Shown in pieces: positions 49,562-57,505 of a DNA stretch of 64,000 bases. The position numbers and the translations under genes were made by a program. Position 1 is the first letter of the stretch. The number at the start of each line of letters is the position of its first letter. Below the pieces are notes generated by a model, which saw nothing but the letters and a program-made list of their open reading frames with translations, was not told the origin of the DNA and ran no database searches. The DNA is from DATBLE01 sp963775695 (lineage in GTDB: Bacteria > Actinomycetota > Thermoleophilia > Gaiellales > Gaiellaceae): assembly GCA_963775695.1 (NCBI GenBank), contig CAVZJU010000010.1:1-64000 (forward strand). The letters run 5' to 3'.

Positions 49562-50616
49562 ACGCCGTTCTCCTGGACGACCTTGCCGTCGAGCTCGATC
49601 CGGCCGTCGGTTCGGAGCTCCTTGACCATGTCCCAGTGGATCCCGCTCGTGTTCACGCCGCCGATCTGCGGGAAACCGGTGCCGACCGCGAGGTGGATCG
49701 TCCCCTCCATCTTTTCGTCGAACAGGGTGTTCCGCATGTGCCGCTGGATCCCGGGGTTGCACCCGATTCCGAACTCGCCGAGCCGGCGCGCGCCCTCGTC
49801 GGTGTCGAGGGCGCCGAGCAGAAACTCCTCGTCGGTCGTGGCCGACGCCTCGACGATCACGCCGGCCTTGAACCGCAACCGCACGCCCTCCACCTCATGG
49901 CCGAGGTAACAGGCCGGATACTCCAGGTAGCTGATGGTCCCTTCGGCCGTGTCCTCGACCGGCGAGTAGAAGATCTCGCCGCCCGGCATGTTCGCGCCGA
50001 GCGCGTCCACCTTTCCTTCACGGCCGGCCAGGCTGAAGGTCAGGTCGGTCTCGGCGCCGACGATCCGCACCGTCTCGGCGCGGTCGAAGTGCTCGGCGAT
50101 GCGTACCATCCTCTCGCGCAGCTTCTCCCAGTCGATCAGCACCGCGCCGTAGAGGAAGTCCTCGAAGGCCGGCAGCGGGAGTCCGGCGTCCTGGGCGGCC
50201 GCCGTCGTGGGGTAGTAGCAGCCGACCCAGGGCTTCTCGTCCATCAGGAACAACAGGTGTGGCTCGCGAAGAGCCGCCTGGCGCGCACTGAGCCTCTCTG
50301 CCGGGATGTCCGCGCTCGCGCGGGTGTTGTCGGGTGCCAGGATCGCCATGTACGAATCGATGTTCTCGATCTCGTGAAGCTCGATCCGGGACGGCGTTGC
50401 GATGAGCTCCATCGTCGCGTAGCGGAGAAACGGGCCGCCGAAGGGGTCGAACCCGAGGCGGACCAGCGCCCGTGCCCCCCGCCGCGCGAGCTCGCGCGAG
50501 ATCTCTTCGATCAGCGGCCGGGCCGCAGGCTGCGAGCGGACGCTCACCTGCGACTCCGGCTGGGGGTTGATGCAGTCGACGAGCACGCGTGCGTATGCCT
50601 CGACCCGTGGATCCAC
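49546..50616 (-). CDS. M29 aminopeptidase, tandem copy 1 (operon-proximal)
   Basis: The product has 356 residues. GTG at 50616 is aligned with the other copies (VDPRVEAYARVLVDCINPQP). KPWVGCYYPTTAAAQDAGLP, FEDFLYGAVLIDWEKLRERM, ANMPGGEIFYSPVEDTAEGT, EFGIGCNPGIQRHMRNTLFD and GVNTSGIHWDMVKELRTDGR hold the family motifs. It is the most divergent at the N-terminus. With the next two copies it forms a head-to-tail set that probably arose by duplication. Different peptide preferences are likely but unproven. The upstream MFS-cNMP gene ends 11 bp before it. Confidence 0.9.
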   Translation of the reverse strand: MDPRVEAYARVLVDCINPQPESQVSVRSQPAARPLIEEISRELARRGARALVRLGFDPFGGPFLRYATMELIATPSRIELHEIENIDSYMAILAPDNTRASADIPAERLSARQAALREPHLLFLMDEKPWVGCYYPTTAAAQDAGLPLPAFEDFLYGAVLIDWEKLRERMVRIAEHFDRAETVRIVGAETDLTFSLAGREGKVDALGANMPGGEIFYSPVEDTAEGTISYLEYPACYLGHEVEGVRLRFKAGVIVEASATTDEEFLLGALDTDEGARRLGEFGIGCNPGIQRHMRNTLFDEKMEGTIHLAVGTGFPQIGGVNTSGIHWDMVKELRTDGRIELDGKVVQENGVWAHT

Positions 50617-50626
50617 CCGCGGGATC

Positions 50627-52288
50627 CTAGTCAGGCGTGGCCAGTCCGAGCCGAGCACCGACGACGGCGTCCGCGGCCCGCGCGCTCGGCGGATGGCCGG
50701 TGACGGCGTCGAGAAAGGCCTCGCGCCCAAGCGCGTGGAGTTCGCTGTCGATCTCGGTTTCGACCGTCGCCGTCCGCGGCACGTCGTGGAGGAGCGCGAT
50801 CTCGCCGAACGAGTCGCCGGGCCCGAGCTCACGGCTCGGCGGGCCGTCGACGGTCACTCTCAGGCGACCTGATTCGATGATGTAGAAGCGGTCGCCGTGA
50901 TCACCCTGGCGGATGACCGTGGTGCCGGCCTTCGCCGTAACGGGCTCGAGCTCCGATGCCAGCCGTTCGAGAATCGGCGCCGGCAACGGCGAGAAGATCG
51001 GTATTTGCCGCAGCAGCTCGAGCTGGGCGGGTACGTGTGACTCCGCGTCGATTATGACCAGCTCCCTCCAGGTGAGCGCGGCCAAGGTGGGAAGAAATGC
51101 TCCGGTGATGACCAACGCCCACCGTGTCCCCACCAGGTCGATCAGCAGCGGGGTCAACGCAGCGCCGAGTCCGATCGTTGCAACCAGGATCATCTGCAGT
51201 ACACCGAAGACGCGGGCGAGCACGTCTGGAGGGGCGGTGCGCTGGAGCAGGGTCAGGCCGGCGACGTCGACGAGTGTGTTGCCGAGCCCGACCACGGCCA
51301 GGGCGACAAGCGCCACCCAGCTGTGGGGCCAGATTCCGATCGCAGCGAGCGGCGCGCCCCAGAGCACGATGCCGAGCCCGAAATCGGACGCGAGCCGCTT
51401 GCGCCCGATCAGAGTGAACGCGGCGAAGGCGCCGATGACGCCGCCGACGCCCATCGCCGCATTCAGCAGGCCGACGGCCGAATCACCTCGGTGCAGGAGG
51501 TCGAGCGCGGTGACGACTACGAGCACGCTGAGAGCACCCGCGAGGAGCGTCTGCGCCGCGTAGAGGCCGACCACGACGCGAAGACGGCGGTCGCGGGAGA
51601 TCGCCCGGAAACCGCCGCCGGCCTCGCGCAGGAAGCCGCCTCGCGCGCCCTCCTCGACCTCCCGCTCGGTCCGAGCGACAGCCGGGCGGATCAGCGCGAC
51701 CAGCACAGCTCCCCAGATGAAGGCGGCCGCCGTGACGAGCATCACGGTTCCAGGGCTCCAGAAAACGAGCAGTGCGCCACCGATCGCCGGACCCGCGAAC
51801 GTTCCGACGCTTTCGATCGTGCTTCGGACGACATTCGCGGCGGTGAGCTCCTCAGGCGTCCGGGCGAGGTCCGGGAGGAGGGCGGCTTCGGCGGGCATGA
51901 ATGCCGTTCCGAGGATCGCTGCGAGGCCGGCGAGCGTGTAGACGATCCACTCGGATCCACCGGCGAGCGCGACAGCCCCGGCGGAACCGATGGCCGCAGC
52001 ACGACCGAGGTTCGTGACGACCATGAACGGCACGCGGGGCAGCCGGTCGGCCAGCGTCGAGGTGAACGGTGCCGAGATCGCCGCAGGGATCGCGCGAACG
52101 AGCGTGACCAGCCCCACCGCCTTGGCGCCTCCAACGTCGTAGGCGTAGACCGCGAGCGCCACGCTGTACGCCCAGAGGCCCATCACGGAGCCCATGCCGG
52201 CGAGCTGCAGCCGGCGCAGTTGCGGATTCGCGAAATTGTCCCGAAAAGCTGCCAGGGACTCGCCCAGCTGCTCGCGTGCGCGTCCCAT
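50627..52288 (-). CDS. MFS transporter fused to a cyclic nucleotide-binding domain
   Basis: The product has 553 residues. Residues ~20-410 have about 12 helices of an MFS exporter (LAGMGSVMGLWAYSVALAVY, RAIPAAISAPFTSTLADRLP, GGSEWIVYTLAGLAAILGTA, FMPAEAALLPDLARTPEELT, ALVALAVVGLGNTLVDVAGL). Residues ~425-535 are a CNB domain: LLRQIPIFSPLPAPILERLA, VIRQGDHGDRFYIIESGRLR and ELGPGDSFGEIALLHDVPRT with FGE and the PRTAT arginine, so cyclic nucleotide binding is plausible. The fusion suggests transport gated by cAMP or cGMP. The cyclase-domain regulator at 54.4-56.5 kb is a possible source, which is inference. Confidence 0.87.
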   Translation of the reverse strand: MGRAREQLGESLAAFRDNFANPQLRRLQLAGMGSVMGLWAYSVALAVYAYDVGGAKAVGLVTLVRAIPAAISAPFTSTLADRLPRVPFMVVTNLGRAAAIGSAGAVALAGGSEWIVYTLAGLAAILGTAFMPAEAALLPDLARTPEELTAANVVRSTIESVGTFAGPAIGGALLVFWSPGTVMLVTAAAFIWGAVLVALIRPAVARTEREVEEGARGGFLREAGGGFRAISRDRRLRVVVGLYAAQTLLAGALSVLVVVTALDLLHRGDSAVGLLNAAMGVGGVIGAFAAFTLIGRKRLASDFGLGIVLWGAPLAAIGIWPHSWVALVALAVVGLGNTLVDVAGLTLLQRTAPPDVLARVFGVLQMILVATIGLGAALTPLLIDLVGTRWALVITGAFLPTLAALTWRELVIIDAESHVPAQLELLRQIPIFSPLPAPILERLASELEPVTAKAGTTVIRQGDHGDRFYIIESGRLRVTVDGPPSRELGPGDSFGEIALLHDVPRTATVETEIDSELHALGREAFLDAVTGHPPSARAADAVVGARLGLATPD

Positions 52289-52412
52289 GCAGCGGCGAGC
52301 ATCGCAGCGTGACTTGGCAATTGGAAGGGATCGTGGGAAGATTTATCCCCGGTGCGGTGTCTAGTAGCGCGAACCGCATTTTTCCGCGGCACCATTCGAA
52401 GGAGGACGAATC
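52289..52412. promoter_or_regulatory. Divergent promoter region of the MFS-cNMP and repeat-peptide genes
   Basis: It holds the ribosome site GAAGGAGG (52399-52406) of the peptide gene. I cannot place -35/-10 boxes with confidence. TTATCC near 52346 is a weak -10 candidate. Confidence 0.35.
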
Positions 52413-52610
52413 GTGGCGGACGAGAGAGAGCAGAACACGATCGGCGAGACCGACGAGGGCGAGGACGTCGAGGCTCACCAGAACACCGTTGGCCAGAACA
52501 CCGTTGGCCAGGCCGAGGACGAGGACGAGAACGACGTCGAGGGGCACATGAACAGCATTGGCCAGAACACCGTTGGCCAGAACACCGTCGGTCAGAACAA
52601 CATCGGCTAG
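52413..52610 (+). CDS. Acidic NTVGQ-repeat peptide with two DVE(A/G)H boxes (65 aa)
   Basis: GTG start with a strong GAAGGAGG site. The peptide is built of two similar halves: EDVEAHQNTVGQNTVGQ then an acidic spacer (AEDEDEN), then DVEGHMNSIGQNTVGQNT and VGQNNIG. NTVGQ-type units occur six times (NTVGQ four times, plus NSIGQ and NNIG). The N-terminus (ADEREQNTIGETDEGED) is strongly acidic. There is no signal peptide, Cys or membrane segment. The repeat core after a conserved acidic box looks like a precursor peptide or protease substrate. It is convergent with the GAF-S8 operon across one hairpin. Family and function unknown. Confidence 0.75.
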   Translation: MADEREQNTIGETDEGEDVEAHQNTVGQNTVGQAEDEDENDVEGHMNSIGQNTVGQNTVGQNNIG

Positions 52611-52630
52611 CTTCCTCGTCGAATCAAGCC

Positions 52631-52659
52631 AAATGAGCCCGGCGCCGCCGGGCTCATTT
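52631..52659. terminator. Bidirectional terminator hairpin
   Basis: AAATGAGCCCGG (52631-52642) and CCGGGCTCATTT (52648-52659), a perfect 12-bp stem with a CGCCG loop and T-rich ends on both strands. It serves the repeat-peptide gene and the convergent GAF gene. Confidence 0.9.
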
Positions 52660-53283
52660 GTGTTCGATGACCGTTCCCAGGGCTTCGAGCAAGCCCTGCG
52701 CGCCGGGAAGTGCGTCCTCGTCCAGGTCGCCGAGCGCACGCGCGAGGCGCGCGACAACCGCGAGATCACCCTCGCCCGCGAGAGCCGCCTGCGCCTTGCG
52801 CGCCCCCTGGAGCAGGTCGAGCGCGATCGCAGCCTGCGAGGCGAAGAGCCCGAGCAGTTCCATCTCCTGGAGCGTGAAGTGCGACTGCCGGTCGAGCACC
52901 TCGAGCACGCCGAGCGCGCGCTCGTCGTGCAACAGTGGCACCGCCATCAGCCCCTGCGGCACGTAGCCCGTTCCCTCGGCGACGTCCTTCGCGAATCGCG
53001 GGTCGCGGGCGACGTCCTCGATCACGAGCGGCGTCCGCGTGGCCAGGACCCAGCCGGCGACACCCGTTCCGGCCGGGAAGCGCTGGCCGAGCAGGCTCTC
53101 CTCGCCTTCGCCGACGACGGCCTCGAAGACGAGCTCGCTCGCATCCTCGTCGAGGAGGAGGATCGAGGACGCCTTGGCCGCGAAGATCGAGCGGGCCACC
53201 TCGACGACGGAGCGGAGCAGCTCGCGGAACCGCTCCTCCGAGCCGAGGGCGGCTGCCGCGACCGCCGCATTGAGTTCGCTCAT
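52654..53283 (-). CDS. GAF-domain protein (209 aa)
   Basis: A short helical start (SEERFRELLRSVVEVARSIF) leads to one GAF domain: AKASSILLLDEDASELVFEA, LGQRFPAGTGVAGWVLATRT, PLVIEDVARDPRFAKDVAEG, GLMAVPLLHDERALGVLEVL and MELLGLFASQAAIALDLLQG. There is no output domain. The C-terminal ~40 residues are helical. The ATG at 53283 overlaps the S8 protease stop (ATGA), so it is translated with it. The GAF ligand is unknown. It probably senses a small molecule for the protease or sigma module. Confidence 0.88.
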   Translation of the reverse strand: MSELNAAVAAAALGSEERFRELLRSVVEVARSIFAAKASSILLLDEDASELVFEAVVGEGEESLLGQRFPAGTGVAGWVLATRTPLVIEDVARDPRFAKDVAEGTGYVPQGLMAVPLLHDERALGVLEVLDRQSHFTLQEMELLGLFASQAAIALDLLQGARKAQAALAGEGDLAVVARLARALGDLDEDALPGAQGLLEALGTVIEHK

Positions 53284-54095
53284 ATCGTTCCTCCCACGTT
53301 CGACGAGGTCAGGTGCAGGACGCTCTTCAGCTGGAACGGTGTCAGCTCGGGATGCTTGGAGCGGATCAAGGCACAGATGCCCGTGACGTGCGGCGTCGCG
53401 AAGCTGTTTCCCGACGCGCGGAGCGTCTCTCCGCCCAGCCAGGCGACCTCGACATCGACTCCCTTTGCGAAGAACTCGACCGGCGGATTCGGGTTGTAGT
53501 AGAGGGCCGTCGGGTCGTCCTCCTCGTGGCTGCCGACGGAGATGACGGACGCGAAGCGCCACGGGTAGCTCTCGACCGGCATGTTGTGCGCCGAGGCGAC
53601 GAGCACCGTCCGCTTGAAGTACGCGGAGTCGGCGAGCTCGTGCAGGACGGAGGCGTAGTCCTTCTTCGTCGTCGAGAGGCTCAGGTTGACGACGTCGAAG
53701 CCCTGCTCGATCGCGTATCGGAGGCCGAAGAGCAGGATGTTCCCGCCGCCGGTGAAGCCCGGGCCGAGCACGCGGACGCTGTGGATCTCGGCCTCAGGGG
53801 CAAGGGAACGGACGATCCCGGCGCACGCGGTGCCGTGTCCGCAGACGTCGCCGTCGACGTCCTCGGCGACGAACGCCGCTCCGTCCTCGTCCTTCGACAC
53901 GGCGACGGCGCTCTCGATGTGCCCGACGAGAGGATGTGACCCGTCCACACCGCTGTCGATGATGCAGACGCGGACGCCCTTTCCCGTCGAGCCGCCCCAG
54001 GCCCATTCGCGCGTGACCTCGGCCGGCCAGCCCGAGCTGACGGCGAGGGTCTTGGCGGCCTCGGCCGGAAGGCTCCAGGCGGGGAGCTCGCTCAC
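53280..54095 (-). CDS. Cytosolic subtilisin-family (S8) serine protease
   Basis: The product has 271 residues with no signal peptide or propeptide. The catalytic triad is visible: GKGVRVCIIDSGVDGSHPLV (Asp), VDGDVCGHGTACAGIVRSLA (His) and TLRASGNSFATPHVTGICAL (Ser). The oxyanion Asn lies in a region reading VASAHNMPVESYPWR. It is unusually small. Genes before and after it are coupled or closely spaced (small protein 15 bp upstream, GAF overlapping). A cytosolic S8 protease with no prodomain must act on an internal substrate, and the NTVGQ-repeat peptide encoded opposite is an obvious candidate (inference). Confidence 0.9.
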   Translation of the reverse strand: MSELPAWSLPAEAAKTLAVSSGWPAEVTREWAWGGSTGKGVRVCIIDSGVDGSHPLVGHIESAVAVSKDEDGAAFVAEDVDGDVCGHGTACAGIVRSLAPEAEIHSVRVLGPGFTGGGNILLFGLRYAIEQGFDVVNLSLSTTKKDYASVLHELADSAYFKRTVLVASAHNMPVESYPWRFASVISVGSHEEDDPTALYYNPNPPVEFFAKGVDVEVAWLGGETLRASGNSFATPHVTGICALIRSKHPELTPFQLKSVLHLTSSNVGGTI

Positions 54096-54110
54096 GGGCC
54101 GATGCTAGTC

Positions 54111-54362
54111 CTAGTCGGCAGACAAGCGAACGCGAAGCTCGGCGAGGAGGGCGGAGCTGGGCTCGACTCCTTCGGCGGCCACAGCGGCCTCGAGATCGTT
54201 GAGGATGCGTCGACGCAGCTCCGCGTCCGCCTCGGCGCGCGCAACGAGATCGTCCAGGGCGGCGCCGGCGGCGGGCAGTTCCTGCGCCGCCCGAACCCAC
54301 CCCTCGGGTGCGGGCCGAAGAAGGCGCAGCAGCTTGCCCAGTCTCTCCTCGTCGTAGCTCAT
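54111..54362 (-). CDS. Small helical protein of the sigma-S8 operon (83 aa)
   Basis: Reads MSYDEERLGKLLRLLRPAPE, GWVRAAQELPAAGAALDDLV, ARAEADAELRRRILNDLEAA and SSALLAELRVRLSAD. Two predicted helical blocks are joined by RPAPEGWVRAAQELP. It resembles short ORFs seen beside sigma factor and S8 or CHAT protease genes in other bacteria, but I cannot name a family. The ATG overlaps the end of the regulator gene (ATGA). It could be an adaptor or inhibitor. Confidence 0.75.
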   Translation of the reverse strand: MSYDEERLGKLLRLLRPAPEGWVRAAQELPAAGAALDDLVARAEADAELRRRILNDLEAAVAAEGVEPSSALLAELRVRLSAD

Positions 54363-56455
54363 GCGTTCACTCCGCTAGACGTCCGAACCGCCCGGTTTCT
54401 TCCCGCGAGTGCGTCGTCGACCGCTTCGTCGAGCGAGAGCAGGCGTCCGGCGGCGCGGCCGGCCTCGAACTCCGGTCCGCCATCTGCCAATACCGGCGCG
54501 GCGAACTCCTCGCGCTGATGCTCCCACGCGCCGACCGGCGCTCTCGCCTCCTCTGCCTCGATCGCGCCCCACAGACGCCCCGCTCGCTCGGACTGGCTGC
54601 TCGACGCCGCGAAGCGAGCGAGCAGCGCGAGCGCATACATCACGCTCTGACGGTCGGCGAGGTGGTGGGAAAGGTGCAACCCTTCTCGTGCGCAGCGTTC
54701 CGCGGCGTCGTCCTGCCTGAGATCCAGGTCGACTCCCCCAACGTCCGAAGCGCTCGCGCTCGGAGCTCCGGCGAAACTTCCTCGCCCCTACCGATGAGCG
54801 CCGAGAGCCGCCGCACGCCTTCGAACGCATCGTTGATGACCCAGAACTGCTCCATGCCCACAGCAAGGCGAAAAGCGAGCTCGAGGTCGTGGTCGACCGC
54901 CCAGTCGATCGCCGCGCGGATGTTCTCGAGCTCAGGCCGGACGATCTCCGGGCGCTCCGGCCCCATGCTCTCCGCCGAGAGGTTGGCCGACTGGGCGATG
55001 CCCAGGAAGTATCCAGCGTGGCGTCGGCGCAGCGCGTCCTCGCGACCGGAGGCGGCGAGGCGCTCGACCGCATAGTCGCGAATCGTCTGGAGCATCCAGA
55101 ACCGGTCGTCGGTGTACCGAACGAGGCTCTTTTCGACGAGCGATTGGATCATGTCCAGGTCGGCCTCGCAGACCTGCTCCGCCGTCTCGAGCGTGCATCC
55201 CCCGGAGAACACGCCCAGCCCCGCGAACAGGTGTTGCTCGTCGGCATCGAGCAGGTCGTGCGACCACTCGATCGTGGCGCGCAGCGTCGCCTGCCGCTCC
55301 TCGGCGTCGCGGCCGCCCTTGAAGAGGTCGAGACGGTCGCCGAGGCGGTCGAGGATCTGTTCGGGCGACAGCGCCTTCGTCCGGGCTGCGGCGAGCTCGA
55401 GCGCGAGCGGCATGTTGTCGAGGCGCCGGCAGAGCTCCTCGATCGGCGGTGCCGGGGAGAGCTGGGCGCGAAGGCAGAAGAGCTCGACGGCGTCGGGGTC
55501 GGCGAGCGGCAGCACCTCGTACTCGGCCTCCCCGCGGACCCGGAGCAGCTCGCGGGACGCGACGAGCACCTTCAGGTTGGCGCAGGATTCGACGAAACCG
55601 GCGAGCTCGGGAGCTGCCGCGACGACCTGCTCGAGGTTGTCGAGCAGGAGGAGCAGCTCCCGCTCGCCGACGTGCGCCTCCAGGTCCCCTTTCACCCCGA
55701 GCGTCTCCGCCACCGTCGGGAGCACTGCGCCGTGGTCGCGGACGGTGGCGAGCCCGACCCAGAAGACGCCGCTCCTGAACTCGCCGACCAGGTCGAGCGC
55801 TGCTTCGATCGCGAGGCGCGTCTTGCCTGACCCGCCGGGGCCGGTGAGGGTGACGAGCCGGCGCTCGCGCAGGAGCGAGGCCACCTCGGCGACCTCCCGT
55901 TCGCGTCCGATGAGGCGGGAGGTGGGACGGGGCAGGTTGGTGTTCGAGATCGTTTTCAGGGGCGGGAAGGCCCCGTCACCGAGTTGATAGATCCAGACCG
56001 GCTCGTCGAAGTCCTTCAGCCGGTGCTCTCCGAGGTCCCGCAGCCTGCGGTCGAGCAGATCGGCAGTCGCCTTCGAGAGCACCACTTGACCGCCGTGTGC
56101 GGCCGCGGCCACGCGGGCGGCGAAGGTGGACGTCCAGACCGAAGTAGCCCTCCTCGCTCCGGCCGGGGATCCCGGTATGCAGTCCCATACGCACGCGGAT
56201 CGGCCCCTGGGCGAGCGCCGCGTGCCCGTCGGCTGCGGCGGCGATCGCCTCGCGCGCATCGGGAAAAACGAAGAAGAAAGCATCCCCTGGGTGTCGACCT
56301 CGACTCCGCCTCGCCCCTTGAACGCCTCGCGCACGGCGCGCCGGTGGGCGTTCAGCGCGTCGCCGTACCCCTCGCCGAGCTCACGCAGGAGGCGCGTCGA
56401 GCCCTCGATGTCGGTGAAAGAGGAGGGTTACGGTCCCCGTCGGGAGGCCGCTCAT
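54359..56455 (-). CDS. Adenylate/guanylate cyclase-STAND (AfsR-like) regulator, about four frameshifts
   Basis: From the ATG at 56455: SGLPTGTVTLLF, then after frame changes near 56425, 56280 and 56140 the class III cyclase blocks DIEGSTR, VDTQGDAFFFVFPDARE, RVRMGLHTGIPGRSEEGYFG and ARVAAAAHGGQVVLSKATAD. A STAND ATPase follows: LIGREREVAEVASLLRERRL, VTLTGPGGSGKTRLAIEAAL (P-loop), ERELLLLLDNLEQVVAAAPE (Walker B), then VASRELLRVRGEAEYEVLPL and a helical TPR-like C-terminus. The last ~110 residues lie after another shift near 54730. Restored, ~700 residues. It shares ATGA overlaps with the sigma gene before it and the small gene after it. Confidence 0.8.
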
Positions 56456-56964
56456 GCCTCGAGCCGCCGGCGGAGTCGGGCGAGGCAGCGGGAGATGCGG
56501 CTCGCGATCGTGCCGGACGGGATCCCGAGCTCCTCGCCGATGGTCCGGTAGCTCTCGTCTCGGCAGAAGAAGCGGTCGAGGACGTCCCGGCACTCCTCCG
56601 GCAGCTCCTCGAGTGCCTCGCGGACGGCGAACGCCTCGTCGAGCTCCTCGATGGTTCCCTCGATGCCGGCCGGTTCGAGGTCGGTCGGTTCCTCACGCTT
56701 GCCTCGTGCGATCCGGTCGAGGCAGACCCGCCGGGTCAGCTGCGCGATCCAGGGGCGAAGCGCCTCTGGGTTCCGGAGTGAGCCCAGCCGGCCGTAGACC
56801 CGGACGAAGACGTCCTGGAAGGCATCCTCGGCGTCGGCGCCCTGGAGCCGATAGCCCTGCGAGCAGATCGCGAACACATAGCGCGAATAGCTCTGGACGA
56901 GGTCGTTCCAGGCGTCCTGGTCACCAGCCAGGCACCGCGCGACCAGTTCCTCGTCCCCGGGCAT
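56452..56964 (-). CDS. ECF-type sigma factor
   Basis: The product has 170 residues. Region 2: DQDAWNDLVQSYSRYVFAIC, GADAEDAFQDVFVRVYGRLG, LRPWIAQLTRRVCLDRIARG. Region 4: LEELPEECRDVLDRFFCRDE, SYRTIGEELGIPSGTIASRI, SRCLARLRRRLEA with the HTH. No anti-sigma factor is adjacent. Instead the gene leads a coupled operon of cyclase-STAND regulator, small protein, S8 protease and GAF protein, which may control it. Its ATG at 56964 is near the 3' end of the cyclodeaminase-like gene (19 bp). Confidence 0.9.
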   Translation of the reverse strand: MPGDEELVARCLAGDQDAWNDLVQSYSRYVFAICSQGYRLQGADAEDAFQDVFVRVYGRLGSLRNPEALRPWIAQLTRRVCLDRIARGKREEPTDLEPAGIEGTIEELDEAFAVREALEELPEECRDVLDRFFCRDESYRTIGEELGIPSGTIASRISRCLARLRRRLEA

Positions 56965-56983
56965 CGCAGGGATCAAATACGAG

Positions 56984-57505
56984 TCAGACGCCCGCGTCGA
57001 GCGCCCGGGAGGCGGAGTACCGCGCGTCGTCGGCGACCCGGAGCGCCTGCAGCAACCGGGGATCGTCGGGCTTCACGGTCAGGTTCGCGCGAACGAGGTG
57101 GGCGGCCGCGGCCGATGCCCCGGCGGCGAGCGCGGCTGCGCCTGCGGCGTCGGCGCGGACGAGGCCGTCGCAGCGCTCGGCCACGAGTGCCGCGAGCGAG
57201 GCGACGTCCGACGACGCCTCGGCGATCTCCAGCGGCAGCGCCGCCGCCCGCTGCATGTGCGGCTCGAGCTCGGCTGCCGGCGTCGCCAGGGCGACGAGCG
57301 CGGCGGCGAAGACATCCGCGTCGGCCTCGGCGAGTACCTCGAGCCGGTCGGCGAGCGCGTTCGCCTGGGCGACGACGCCGGGCGCGTCGGCCCACGACTC
57401 GCGCGACGCTCGAGCGACGTCCGAGACCAGCCGCGCGGCGGACGCGGCAGTGCGGCCTGCGGCGAAACCGGCTCCGCGAATGGGGTCGTGCGGTTGATTT
57501 GACAT
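56984..57505 (-). CDS. Formiminotransferase-cyclodeaminase-like protein
   Basis: The product has 173 residues, nearly all helix: RTAASAARLVSDVARASRES, ALADRLEVLAEADADVFAAA, PLEIAEASSDVASLAALVAE, AALAAGASAAAAHLVRANLT. PLEIAE and the AA-x-AA-x-LV-x-NL block are typical of the FTCD_C/FchA fold, which acts in folate one-carbon or serine-cycle reactions. Catalytic assignment is not secure. Its start codon (57503-57505) lies inside the -35 region of the divergent dnaK promoter, so expression of the two may interfere. Confidence 0.75.
   Translation of the reverse strand: MSNQPHDPIRGAGFAAGRTAASAARLVSDVARASRESWADAPGVVAQANALADRLEVLAEADADVFAAALVALATPAAELEPHMQRAAALPLEIAEASSDVASLAALVAERCDGLVRADAAGAAALAAGASAAAAHLVRANLTVKPDDPRLLQALRVADDARYSASRALDAGV

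Noticed and set aside
52470..52600. Tandem CAGAACACCGTTGGC repeats as a possible CRISPR or minisatellite
   Set aside because: They are the codons of the NTVGQ peptide, in frame, with a strong ribosome site.
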